Source of the DNA: Platynereis dumerilii
Lineage: Eukaryota; Annelida; Polychaeta; Phyllodocida; Nereididae
Direction of reading: 5' to 3'
Assembly: GCA_026936325.1 (NCBI GenBank)
Contig: JAPTHN010000004.1
Span: forward strand, 30,311,910-30,375,909
Length of the DNA: 64,000 nt
Shown here piece after piece: positions 1 through 10,591 of this stretch. The position numbers and the translations under genes were made by a program. The notes beneath the pieces were generated by a model. The model searched no databases, was not told the origin of the DNA, and worked only from the letters and a program-made list of their open reading frames with translations. The stretch's first letter is position 1. Each line of letters begins with the position of its first letter.

Positions 1-2334
1 CATCTTCCAGAGGAACTTAAAAGCTATGGGAGTCTCAAGGTTTTTAAATGTCACTGCCCCCACCCCCTAGGATTCTGTTCAGCCTTCGGCCCTGGCAACC
101 TACATCATTGATGTAATGCTTACATCAATTAATTGTAAACCATTTTTATAGCTGGCATTGTTCGAAATAGCAACCATTTACTTATTTTTGCCACAACCTG
201 AGTGATTCTAATATGTTTGTAATGTTTCGGTCTACATATTAATTTTACATTTTTAAAAATTGCGGAAGGCAGTAAAACGGTTCAGGATGAAGTAAACCTG
301 TCATCCATCTGCCATTTCCAATATGGCCAACACACATAAGAATCCAGAGCCCCCCTGTAGCTATCTTTGCCCCTTCTTACCTGTCCCCCCCCCGTGAGGA
401 TTTATAATATTTGGTAATTCTTAATCAATTTTCCAATGCTATGCGTCCACATACTTTACTCCATTCTATTTGGATGTTTTCTGTCTTATTCTGCTACGAT
501 ATAACATGTATGCTTCCATTATTAAAAATATTTCATTGTAGCCTTTTAGTATAAAGATGTAAACATTATTAGAAAGAATAAACGGTCTTGGAGGCCTGTT
601 CCTGTTACCATGTCAATTGACGGAAAATGGAAGGTGCAGTCTCAAAGAATAGTTAGGGGGTTTTTATTCTGGACAGGGGTCGTGTTCAATAGAAATATAA
701 CCTATCCCGATTAAAGACCCCTGCTACAAAGTCAATGGCCAGTATTGGTCTTACGAGAAAATGTAGAAGGAAGTTTCAATGGCATGTTGCACAAATTGCA
801 TCTATAATACAGACAATATTATTGCTTTTGTAGACATTAGGTCTACTATGAAACACATTAAACTGTATTCAATATCTGAGGGGAAGGGGATACCTTCAAG
901 AGCAACTGTCGGCGAAAAAATCCCTTTATTTTTGCAAAAATGTACAAAAACTGTAGGCTTTACATACCCAACCTAGTCTAAGCCACACTCGTGTGTCACG
1001 TAAACCAATCAAGCATTGCTTGTCAGATCGGGGTAAGACAATCATTATAGCAAAATGTAGACATAAACTGCAATAGGGTTTGCAACAAAGTAACTGAAAA
1101 CCACAGTAGATGCCTCAATTAGTCTAGTAGAATACGTCAATTGTGGTTGAAAATGTATGATGAATTTAAGAACCCATAACCTTAATGTGGTGTGTGGGTT
1201 GATCTTTGATATTCGTATAAATGCTGGAAAACTTTGTTGAAGTGCTCAATCTCTTTTGGATTGACAGAGCATGCCTCAATCAACCGGCCAGAATTCACGC
1301 CTCTTAATGAGTTACGGGATTCCCTGCGTCGCGCACGAAAGCGAGGCTACCCACCCAACTGACTGGCCTGCTACATGACGTTATAGAGCAAAATATGTGA
1401 CTTGTCTCAGAAAAAAAATTCTAGTTCGCTCAATTCTTAACGGATTTTAATGAAAGATGTCTTGATGGAAAGCCCTTTTCCAGACGCACAACATATCCAA
1501 GCGGCATAAACGCGAAAATTATAAAGCAACGAAATTGCCTGTCAAATCCAGGCTATGACACTAGATCTTAACAAATTCCACAATCTGCGCTTGTCAAAAT
1601 GTCCCAGCAGTGGGCCAGCACAAAATAAATTATTACTAAGGAATTCTTTGTCATCTTACTCATTCCCAGACATGTAGGAGTTTATTCTCAATAAATATAT
1701 TTTATCTATTTTAATTTTTAGGCAGTCCCACGGCATTTTCTCTTCCTTGCTCCTTTAGGCCTAGACTGTTCCACAGATTACTTTAGGCCCTACCCATTCC
1801 CCCCATCCAGAACCTCATAATTATATTTCAATGGATGAATGAATTTATCAATAGAGAAAAAAAAATACAGGCAATAAAACAAGGGATCTTGTAGCAAAAA
1901 AAAAAAGATGGAATGCTCTGCTAGGATCTTTAACCTGGACCATGGCACGGAAGTGCCTTGACCCAACTGAGAACCTTTATTAAACATGTTAAATACAAAG
2001 AAAGTAATTACTACTTATTCAGAGAATAAATATTTCATAATTTACCTGTATGAATTTGAGTAACCACCAGTTCAAGGCTCACCAAAAAAATTATTAATAA
2101 ATACCACAAGTCATGTCCGTATCTATTTTACAGGAATTCACGTTGAAGACTTGCTGATTTCCATTGATGTGATCTTCAGCAATTTTTTTATTTTCAATAC
2201 TGGACTAAAACTATCCAGTAAAATGTCATAATTTTAGGCCTTGTAATGGGCATATTAATTTAGAAACAATACCCACTAAGCACTGGGTTCGACACTGGAA
2301 AATAAATGGGTAATTGCAGAAATATTTATTACAT

Positions 2335-2337
<3 letters not shown>

Positions 2338-2365
<28 letters not shown>

Positions 2366-2366
2366 G
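2338..2366. repeat. (TA)n microsatellite
   Basis: About fourteen uninterrupted TA dinucleotides. Confidence 0.95.
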
Positions 2367-2406
2367 GAACTCTACAAGACGTGTATTAGCAACACATGCA
2401 GACAGT

Positions 2407-2475
2407 TCAGGGGCGGATCCAAGGGGGGGGGGGGCACTGGGGGCACGTGCCCCCCCCCCCGGCAGTGCCCCCAAA
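2407..2475. repeat. G/C-rich palindrome with CAGGGGCGGATCC end
   Basis: CAGGGGCGGATCC is followed by a long G run, GGCACGTGCC and a C run, so the middle can fold on itself. The same start word recurs in inverted form near 5277-5293 and 35458-35468 and in direct form at 47082. It is probably the end of a dispersed hAT-like non-autonomous element. No clean 8 bp target duplication was found here. Confidence 0.5.
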
Positions 2476-3858
2476 GCTCAGTAGATCTATCTTGAAAATT
2501 CAATCAAATATAGGCTGATAGGCTTACTGCTTGTTGGAGGTTAAGGATAGCAATCATTGAACCAAGGAATAGATTGCAATCTGTGCTGATTGCTAATTCA
2601 CTCTGAAAGGGGGACACAATCTCAATTGAAATCTGTCAAATATCCACTTGATAATTGCAATTCAACTTCTTGCAAAAGGAACAGAAGTTCAATCAGCTGG
2701 TATGTTGTTTCCTGACTTGCAAACACGGCCTGGTGGGCATCAAATAATGGGTTTCTTTTTCTTGTGTCACAAAATAATGGTGGATATGTAGTGTATTCGG
2801 CTACATCTGTACTGCTAAAATATATTTTGTTTAGGCCTACTCAACAAACAGCCAGAAATATTAACGTCCCTCACCATGTGCCTACTAGGTCCAATGATTA
2901 AATATATAAAGTGAGAAACACAGAAGAAATTCACAAGACAATTGGGTAAGATACCAGAAGGATACCTGGAATCTTAAATCTTAGAAAGTGTTCTTGCTTG
3001 GTCTACGAATTGTAGATTATACCCAGGCCCTCAAATTAAACACTTTATTTCTCTCCCACTAAAAGAAAATTTAAAATATGCATAGCAAAATCATGGATAG
3101 GCCTAGTAGGTTATACACATGAAACAAAAAAGGCATGGGGTATCCTGCATGGAATGAGTCAGACACATACAGTGCATTGAAGATGCAGATAAATGTAGTT
3201 AGGATTAAAGACAATCTGATTTGTGTTCTAATGTAAGCCTTGGACTGCAAAGTTCGAAGGTGAGATGTATACAAACTGAAAGCAAATCATCACCATTAGA
3301 CCTGAGAAAGATAGTCACTTTAATTTCACATCAAACTGACTAAGACGCACGTTTTTCTGAGATAAGATTTTAAGAGACACATTCATTTTACCCCATCTCT
3401 AGGACTATGGAAAACTCATTAAACTGGGTTTAAATCAATTCTTATGCTTATGAGTAGATAGAGGATGTCTCAGCCTACATATTCGTACCAAATACAATAG
3501 TAAAAGGGCTTTGAAATTAAAAATTTTGTTAAAAGAGAGTATAGATATGTAGCTCTGAAGATGTGCGGAGGAAGAGACTGAACTTTTTGTGTTTAAGTGG
3601 CGTTATGTAAAATGTAACCCAATGGATCAAACCTTATCACAATTAACAATAATTCAGCATGATTTTATAAATAGTGCCCATTCACCATATTGAACAAGTA
3701 TCATACCAATGGTTATAGTGATAAACTTTCAATGCTCCAATTTTGACATCCTACAAGTGTATGAAACAAATAAAACAAGTCAGAAAAACTCAAAAACTAA
3801 ATTTTGTATGTAGGCCTATTCCCCTTCTGAAACGAGACATGCTGAAAGGCTAAAGACA

Positions 3859-4419
3859 GTGCAAGTTCTACTATTTGAAGCTTCTCGTGGTTCTGTTAGA
3901 AGATGCAGGAGCATCAGACATGCTGTCGGCCAAATGTATAATTTGAGCCCTGTGGATTGGATTGTTCTTGCCAAATCAATGACACGATCAAAATTGGAAT
4001 ATAGTGCGGCAATCTGGGACCCCCACACCCAGAAAAACATAAAAACAATAGAAATGATCCAAAGACGAGCAGCTAGGTTTGCTGCGAATGACTATCGACA
4101 AACAAGCAGTGTCACCAACATGCTGCAGCATCTAAAATGGCCTTCATTAGAAGACAGGAGAAGAGAGCTGAGGCTCATCCTATTATTTAAAATTATTAAA
4201 GGACTAGTGGCTGTTCCCCTGGAGGATGTGGATATCTTATTTAACACAAATATCACCAGAAGGAATAATAACCTTAAATTAAAAGTGCTTGCACCTAAAA
4301 CCACGCAATACAAGCACTCATTTGTTCCAAAAACTATCGGCGACTGGAATAAATTGAATCAGAGACAAGTAAATGCAGAAACAGTACCAGCATTTAAAAG
4401 ACTCTTACGAATGGACTAG
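3859..4419 (+). pseudogene. non-LTR retrotransposon (LINE) ORF2 C-terminal fragment
   Basis: A 186-codon open frame carries the region that follows the reverse transcriptase core in CR1/L2/Jockey-type LINEs: LEYSAAIWDPHT, then IQRRAARF, then LEDRRRELRLILLFKII, and a tail with WNKLN. The catalytic part of the reverse transcriptase is missing upstream, so this is a 5'-truncated copy. The frame is open to its stop, which suggests it is not very old. A family assignment beyond CR1/L2-like would need a search. Confidence 0.8.
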
Positions 4420-4524
4420 CATGCACAGCACACCACCCCATCAGCCCGATACTCTTTTTGAGGACTGCTGATTATAAATCCAGATCCAGCCCAGCATTGA
4501 CCTTGACAGAAGTCATTATAACAA

Positions 4525-4951
4525 AACAACCCAAGTCAGGGTCACTGAGTAACAATATCACGAGATGTTGTGTGAATTAATATCACTCGAGCCCGCAGGG
4601 CGAGAGTGATATTAATTCACACAACAGCGAGTGATATTGTACGAAGTGCCCTGACGCGTGGTTGTTTTGTTTTTATCACCTGGTTTCACTTCAAATTTTC
4701 AGTAATAAAGAGAGACTATTTTCTGCCATTACAAAAATGTGACGTCACCATGGAGTCACAATGGATATGACGTCACAATCCCATTGTTTCGGGCATAGTT
4801 TGGTTTGTGACATCATCAGGCAGCTGAAATGCTGGTGATGTCATAACCATTGTTAAAAAATATCGCCCTTGAAGGGTGTTATTTTTTACAATATCATAGG
4901 CCCTGATATTTTGACAGTAAACAGTGATATTCACAGCCAACCAGGTGATAA
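4525..4951 (+). mobile_element. foldback/MITE-like element, copy 1
   Basis: A 427 bp block has a near-perfect internal hairpin: the arm GTGTGAATTAATATCACTC at about 4571-4589 returns inverted at 4604-4622. The inner part carries two TGACGTCA octamers. The whole block recurs in inverted orientation at 43313-43742. No protein is encoded. The ends are AACAACCCAAGTCAGGG on the left and AACCAGGTGATAA on the right. Confidence 0.7.
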
Positions 4952-5174
4952 TAGATTAAAAGTAAGTATATCATTTGACCATTAAAAAAGGCATGCTTGT
5001 AAAGTTGATATAATATTGAGAACATTCAAAGGTGGGAGGTCTACCCTCTGGGTGACTAAGACACCATGGGAAGTCTATTAATTTTCAGAGTTTTTCTCTT
5101 TAATACTGAAGTCTGAAAGAAGGTATAATCAACCTCAGAATCATGCACACAGCATTCATTTTCAGCAATGTAGA

Positions 5175-5293
5175 ATACGTTGGCTTTTGGGGGCCTAAAG
5201 CGGCCCCCAGACCCCCGGCCTATTGGGCTGCGGCCCCTTGGGCCTTGCTCTAGTGCCCCCCCCCTGCAGTTACTCTTCTGGATCCGCCCCTGG
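5175..5293 (-). repeat. hAT-like CAGGGGCGGATCC repeat fragment
   Basis: Read on the minus strand it begins CAGGGGCGGATCCAGAAG and continues into G-rich sequence. The start matches the repeats at 2409 and 47082. It is very GC-rich against an AT-rich background and has no coding content. Confidence 0.45.
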
Positions 5294-5487
5294 CAGTACA
5301 TTCCAATAATTAATTTCAGCTGCATGTTGTATACAGATATAAACAAATCAAGCTGTCAACCAAACTGACATACCAAGTGTCAAAGACAAAGTATAAGTGC
5401 TACATGTAAATGAAGTCCTTTCTGATCTTGCTGTTGATCATAATTGGTCAATGATATAATGATATGCACATTTGGATTATATATTAA

Positions 5488-5925
5488 AGGCAATTACAGT
5501 TGTAGCAGTCCTGTATTAATAGGCAATATGATTGTGCATGTCCTATTGTGATGTCTGTCAGTCACTACCAACAAGAGTTTAAACACAATTCTTTCAATTT
5601 ATCTCTGCTTGTAAGTTGTATGGAAGAAGAATGTGCAGGCCTTGGCTAAAAAACATACATGCATGCATTAAATTTGATATTTAATCTATCAAATCTCTTA
5701 AATCAAAGTACCCAACAAAGTGGCATGTAGAAAATGTTCAGCTAAGTACTCAAGATTTCATCCAGCTGCTAATTGCCATCAAGGGCTAGGCCCAATTGGC
5801 TGAATTTCACTTCAAGTGTCAGCAGCTTGAGCTAACATGACACCAAGGAACAGCAGTTGTCCAATCGAATATATTTGCATAGATGGACTAAAAGCAATAC
5901 AGGACTGCTACAACTGTAATTGCCT
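5488..5925. mobile_element. 438 bp MITE with TTAA target duplication
   Basis: Perfect inverted ends of about 30 bp begin AGGCAATTACAGTTGTAGCA and are flanked on both sides by TTAA (5484-5487 and 5926-5929). A TTAA duplication is typical of the piggyBac and Kolobok superfamilies; the AGG start leans towards Kolobok. The inside is non-coding, so the element is non-autonomous. Confidence 0.75.
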
Positions 5926-6051
5926 TTAATATATAAGCTTATAACTACAGCCCCGAACTCTAAAACTGGGCTTTTGTGCCAGACCAATCGGCGGCGATCC
6001 TGTAGCATATATATTGCCTGCCTGCACCCGAAATTCCACTCACTTGAGGTA

Positions 6052-7551
6052 GGGGAGAGTGGGGACCGATGGGCCGCTTGACAAATTATTGACCATGGAG
6101 GCAAATCTGCTTCAGATAAAGGATTCATACTGTGCACCCTATTAGCTGGTGTAATTCTCTTTAAAATGATATAAGATTCATATAGATCAACCTAGGAAGA
6201 AAGATTAGAAAACACATTTTCTGTCAAGAAAGATGGTGGCCCATCGGTCCCCAACCATGGGGACCGATGGGCCATCCCATGGGGTCCGATGGACCATGTT
6301 AATAACTTGCCAAAGGGTGGATAAAGAATTCAAAATTTGTTTCCAATATGTTTTTGTTGATCCATCTGAGTTTATAGGACAATAAGAGATCGAAAGAATA
6401 TAGATTTGCCCAGATTTTACACTTTGAAAAAAAGCTTAATTTTCACAAATGTCATGAGTTACTTTTTTGTAGTTATAGTCAATCTATTGAGATGATATTT
6501 TAGCAGTACATGAACAGATGCATTAAAAACTATATTGGAGAATTTCAAAACGATTGGTTCATTGGTCACTAAGAAAAAAAAATTATTTGATATTTGGTCG
6601 ATACAGAAGTTTGGCTACCACCGTGATCATCAAAATCTTGTCTAATACCTCAAATTTGTTGATGAATATTACAAAAATAATGATATTTTAATTTTTTCTC
6701 CATCAATGAATCATTTCTGTCAATCATTTAGGTTTTTAGGGGAAAAGTAAAATTTTCCAATGATACTGTACTAGTATGCCACCTGCAGGAGAAATCTTGA
6801 ATCAAAACAATAAAATTCATCAATAACCCTCCATTAGCTTATATTTTGGTGAAAATTTAACTTACACTCAATATTGCATCAATGTCTAATGGGGTCCTTA
6901 TGTTTATTATATCCCAAATACTACCTGGATTGAAAATTTGTGATTATGGATATTTTAAATTTCCACCATTTTGTGTTTGAAGCCATTACTAAGGCAAATC
7001 TATCACTGTAAATTCGAGGGCATTCATTTAAGTCAAAACTTATCATTTAAAGCAGTAAGCTGAAGCTCTACTGTGCTTTTTCCCATAAAAGACTTTAATA
7101 TCCAGCCCCATGCCAATACGCCATCTATAGAAAATCTCAAGAAATAGTGGCCCATCGGTCCCCATATTGGGTGGCCCATCGGTCCCAAATAGCTTTCTGA
7201 ACAGTTAAACCCCTCTTTTTTGTTGAAATATGATTCTTGTTCTTAAAATTCAATGTGTAAATTGTCGCCAATATATAGGACAAATCAACATAGAAAATAT
7301 ATTGCGACGAGTCTACACACTTTTGAGACATTAAACTTTTTCTGAATCATAAAAAAAATTTTTAGATGTTGAAATTTTCATTTTGCCTCCTGCACGCTTA
7401 TGCTATCACTTATTGATCAGTGGTCGATATGGTATTCATAGATGTGATAAGCAATACTAAAAATGCAAATTAGATGTTATGAAACGTTTTTGATGTGGAG
7501 TTAAGAGGATGGCCCATCGGTCCCCATGGCCCGTCGGTCCCCATGTTCCCC
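6052..7551. mobile_element. 1,500 bp TA-flanked non-autonomous DNA transposon, copy A
   Basis: It starts GGGGAGAGTGGGGACCGATG, ends with the inverted equivalent CATCGGTCCCCATG..TTCCCC, and is flanked by TA on each side (6050-6051, 7552-7553). The word GGGGACCGATGGGCC occurs about eight times in either orientation, clustered near 6060, 6237-6297, 7147-7190 and 7510-7551. There is no long open frame. Copy B at 25654-27153 has exactly the same length and only about four base differences by eye. The TA target suggests Tc1/mariner-like or ISL2EU-like biology; the superfamily is not decided. Confidence 0.88.
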
Positions 7552-8491
7552 TACCCAGTTGCCTAGGTCTCCAGAGTGTTGTTGCCGAGTGTGCAGTCAA
7601 AGGACAAAATGACAACAGGCAACAAGGCAACACTCAACACCATTTAGACTACTGTTCATAGCTACACCCAACAGCACTGTTTACATGCGTCACGTGCATT
7701 TGTTATGGGTGGGTAGCCTCGTTTTGGTGATGACGTCACATCTCATGAATATTCGTTAAGAGGCGTGAATTAATCATACTTTGCAAGGTACCTCAGAGTC
7801 AAATTCCACCCAATGTTGCTAAATTTCACAATCAACTTTTCAAGTAATTCTTCTGCCACCATGTAAGTCATGTTAAAGGTCTTCGAAGCGTGCGCAATGC
7901 AGCTCATGTGCGTGACATCATTCAAGTAAGCTGTTCAGCAGCAAACTCTCTGCCTTTATACCAAGGGGGCCTTTCCACCACTATAATGTCAGACATGATT
8001 AACACATTATGTGTGTCATAATTGTTTTTAAGTAATACTTTTGTAATACTATTTGTTTTTATCATTGTTTTGTTTTTACCTTGTTTACTTTTATTTAATT
8101 AACCTGTACCACAATATATGTGTGTGAATAAAGATATTATAATAATTATCTGATTTTCTCACTTTAGACATCAGATCATATCTATACAATGCAAGCAGTG
8201 TCATCAGGCTAATTTCCAACCCTTGAAATCCAATCCAGTTGCTGGATTTTTTAATTATTCAAATAAGATTTTGGAGTGACTGACCTATCTGTGTGCGCTG
8301 TAAATTATCTGAGTAGCAATGAATCACAATGCCATGTCCCCAACAGGGCTTTTCTAGTATAGTATACAAGTTCCTTTATGTATCTGCTCTTCTAAACCAA
8401 CTTCTTTAGGTTTCAAATGGAGAAAATCTTCGTGCAGAACCCGAAATCACCAAATTGTTACAATTACATCTGTGACAAAAATAGGTATACA

Positions 8492-8810
8492 GTGGCCATA
8501 TTGGAAATGGCAGATGTAGAATTGATTTACATCATCATGGCCAATTTTAATGCATTCCTAATATCTGAAAACCTATATGTAGACCCCAACACTATGAGAA
8601 TATGACAATTACTTCCGGAGTTATGGACAAAAAGAGGTTTATGGCGGCCATTTTGGAAAATGGCAGCTATAGGAATGATCTACTTAATTCTAACCATTTT
8701 TAATGCATTCCCCATGTATGAAAACATATATTTAGACCCAAAAATCATGAAAATATGACAATTATTTCCAGAGTTATAGACGAAAATGGGTGTTTGGCGG
8801 CCATTTTGGA
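8492..8810. repeat. two-unit tandem repeat, about 152 bp period
   Basis: GGCCATATTGGAAATGGCAG near 8493 recurs as GGCCATTTTGGAAAATGGCAG near 8645 and GGCCATTTTGGATG near 8798. The text between (AATGCATTC, ATATGACAATTA, TTAT-GACAAAA) repeats in order. No coding content is seen. Confidence 0.7.
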
Positions 8811-8835
8811 TGCGGGTTTATAGGCTGGCTCCTGG

Positions 8836-8952
8836 ACTAATGTTGAAAGCAGAGAAGATGACACTTCATTGGCTATCATGAGTCACAAAGTGCATTTTTC
8901 TCAGTGAACTGGTCCTCGTTTTTCTATATCAAAGTAACAGACTGTAACATTG
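8836..8952. repeat. truncated copy of the 330-350 bp MITE family
   Basis: It shares AGAGAAGATGACACTTCATT, GGCTATCATGAGTCAC and AAGTGCATTTTTC with the copies at 15605-15975, 22026-22354 and 42365-42720. Only the right-hand third is present. Confidence 0.6.
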
Positions 8953-9534
8953 ACACAGAAAGGCCATTGAAAGCGCTGAACTATTATTACTGCTGGTCAT
9001 ACAGTTTGATTTTATTTGTAGACAAACCAGATATATCATCCAGATGGCTTCCCCGAAGCAAATATAAATATATATCGGCACGAAATCCTGCCGTCTTGTC
9101 ACGTTTGGAGAAAGACCTATTGCTAAACCACATTCATCAATTCTTTGAACATCATTAGTTTGAAAAGACTATAACTTTGAGGAGCAAACACAAGGTCAGT
9201 TACGTTATTATTAAACAATAACCTACTTGTTTGTGACGAAGTTCTTCAGTTGTGGAAACACTGTGAAAATTGCAGTGTCGATTGTTGTGATTGTCGGCTC
9301 ATCGTGGTACCTCAAAACATGAAAATAGATAGTAAACAGACAAAGCGATCTTGGCAATGGCAGCGATTGCAAATTTGCGAGTTTTTCTTGTACTTACAAG
9401 TTAACAGCATGGTGAGCAACTTTGATATTTGTCAAATCAAAAGCTGAAAAACAAAAATTGGATTCAGTGTCTTAGTTTAATCACAGGCCAAAAACTAGCA
9501 GTCTTTTCTTCATTTGTCATTAGTGTATTCAAAG

Positions 9535-9712
9535 GTGCCATGCTCTCACTGGACCTGCTAACTTCATCTGGAGAGAAAAGAGGTCACTTGTGAATCAGCC
9601 AATCAGAGAAGTTCTCACAAAGTTTAAATTTGTAAGAACTTCTCTGATTGGCTGAGTTCAAAATTGACCTATTTTCTGTCCAGATGAAGTAAGCAGGCTC
9701 TGTCAGGGCATG
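9535..9712. mobile_element. short foldback element
   Basis: The arms AGCCAATCAGAGAAGTTCT and AGAACTTCTCTGATTGGCT face each other around an AT-rich loop near 9625. Outer arms also match (CTAACTTCATCTGG against CCAGATGAAGTAAG, and CCATGCTCTCACTG against CAGGGCATGG). The whole can form one long imperfect hairpin of about 178 bp with no coding content. Confidence 0.75.
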
Positions 9713-9778
9713 GTACCCGTGAATATCTTAAAGGTTGGCAGGACCAGACTACCAGGCTTCGACCTGTGGTTAAATGCA

Positions 9779-10276
9779 TAATAATAATAATAATAATTTA
9801 TTAACTTATAAAGCGTAAAAATCACAAAAAGTTTCAGCTGCGCTGTACAATATAAATATTGATATAAAAGAGACATTACAGAAAGTACAGATAAAATATA
9901 AATGTAAATGGAATTAAAATACAGTTATATAAATAAATAAATATATAAAATGGATTTAAAGTTCATAATTTAATTTAAATAAAAAAGTCTTCAAGTGTGA
10001 TTTAAAAGCATCTAAAGAAGGACATTGTCTGAGGCTGTATGGTAAAGAGTTCCATAATACTGGGGCTGCCACGCTGAAAGCTTTAGCACCATAGGTTTTT
10101 GTCTTTGAAGTTGGAATGACTAGGAGGTTACGGCTCTCAGAGCGGAGAGATCTTGATGGAATGTAAGGCGTTACCATGTCTTTGATGTACGCTGGAGCCT
10201 GGTGGTGCAAAGCTTTGTAAGTCAAAAGACAGATTTTGTATTTAATACGTGCAAGCCACTTGTCTGTGTGTATCAA
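9779..10276 (-). pseudogene. LINE 3' end with ORF2 tail
   Basis: A 106-codon minus-strand frame (10276-9956) reads KICLLTYKALHHQAPAYIKD and later KTYGAKAFSVAAPVLWNSLP, the classic C-terminal tail of CR1/L2-like non-LTR retrotransposon ORF2 proteins. It is followed by an AT-rich 3' UTR ending in an (ATT)n tail at 9779-9797. It is strongly 5'-truncated. It sits only about 34 bp beyond the donor of gene 1 exon 10310-10591, so it lies in the next intron of gene 1 or at its end. Confidence 0.85.
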
Positions 10277-10309
10277 TGAGTACTAAATTATTCTGGCTGC
10301 TGTGTGTAC

Positions 10310-10591
10310 CTGCATGGGTCCTGTAGATGCTGTTATATTTCTCACTTCCACACCAACGTAGGGGATTGTCAGCCACACATGGGGTGTCACACGTCTCAAG
10401 AGACACTCCGGCTTCCATCGGAAATTGCGGACCACAGAAGCACGCTCCTCCATCCTGCACCCCAGCGTAAGCAAAGTTAAGCCGTGCGCATTCATCAATG
10501 CATTCCTCCACAGACTTGAGGGCCTCTTTTCCCCACCGTCTTATTGGCATGTGATGGATGTTGTCATCGTAGCATCCCAAGTAGCGTGAAT
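10310..10591 (-). CDS. gene 1 exon: second WSC domain
   Basis: Phase 1 to phase 1, 282 bp, acceptor TGTGATTCAG and donor GTACACAC. It encodes a complete WSC domain: [29 protein letters not shown], then two further Cys before [12 protein letters not shown]. All eight expected cysteines are present. Unlike the first WSC domain, this one is not split by an intron. The sequence then runs to a donor, so at least one more exon is expected downstream. Confidence 0.85.

Larger units (their letters stand above)
1..3858. other. non-coding, repeat-bearing stretch
   Basis: No exon with Cys-rich or other recognisable coding content was found on either strand; open frames here are short and lack domain features. 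The stretch holds a (TA)n run near 2338 and a G/C-rich palindrome near 2409. A segment near 1288-1362 recurs in inverted orientation near 7700-7775 (shared words GCGAGGCTACCCACCCA and TTCACGCCTCTTAA), which marks a dispersed repeat. Confidence 0.6.

Noticed and set aside
7137-7331. 64-codon frame identical in both 1,500 bp element copies
   Set aside because: Identity follows from the recent duplication; composition and the repeated word inside show that it is not coding.
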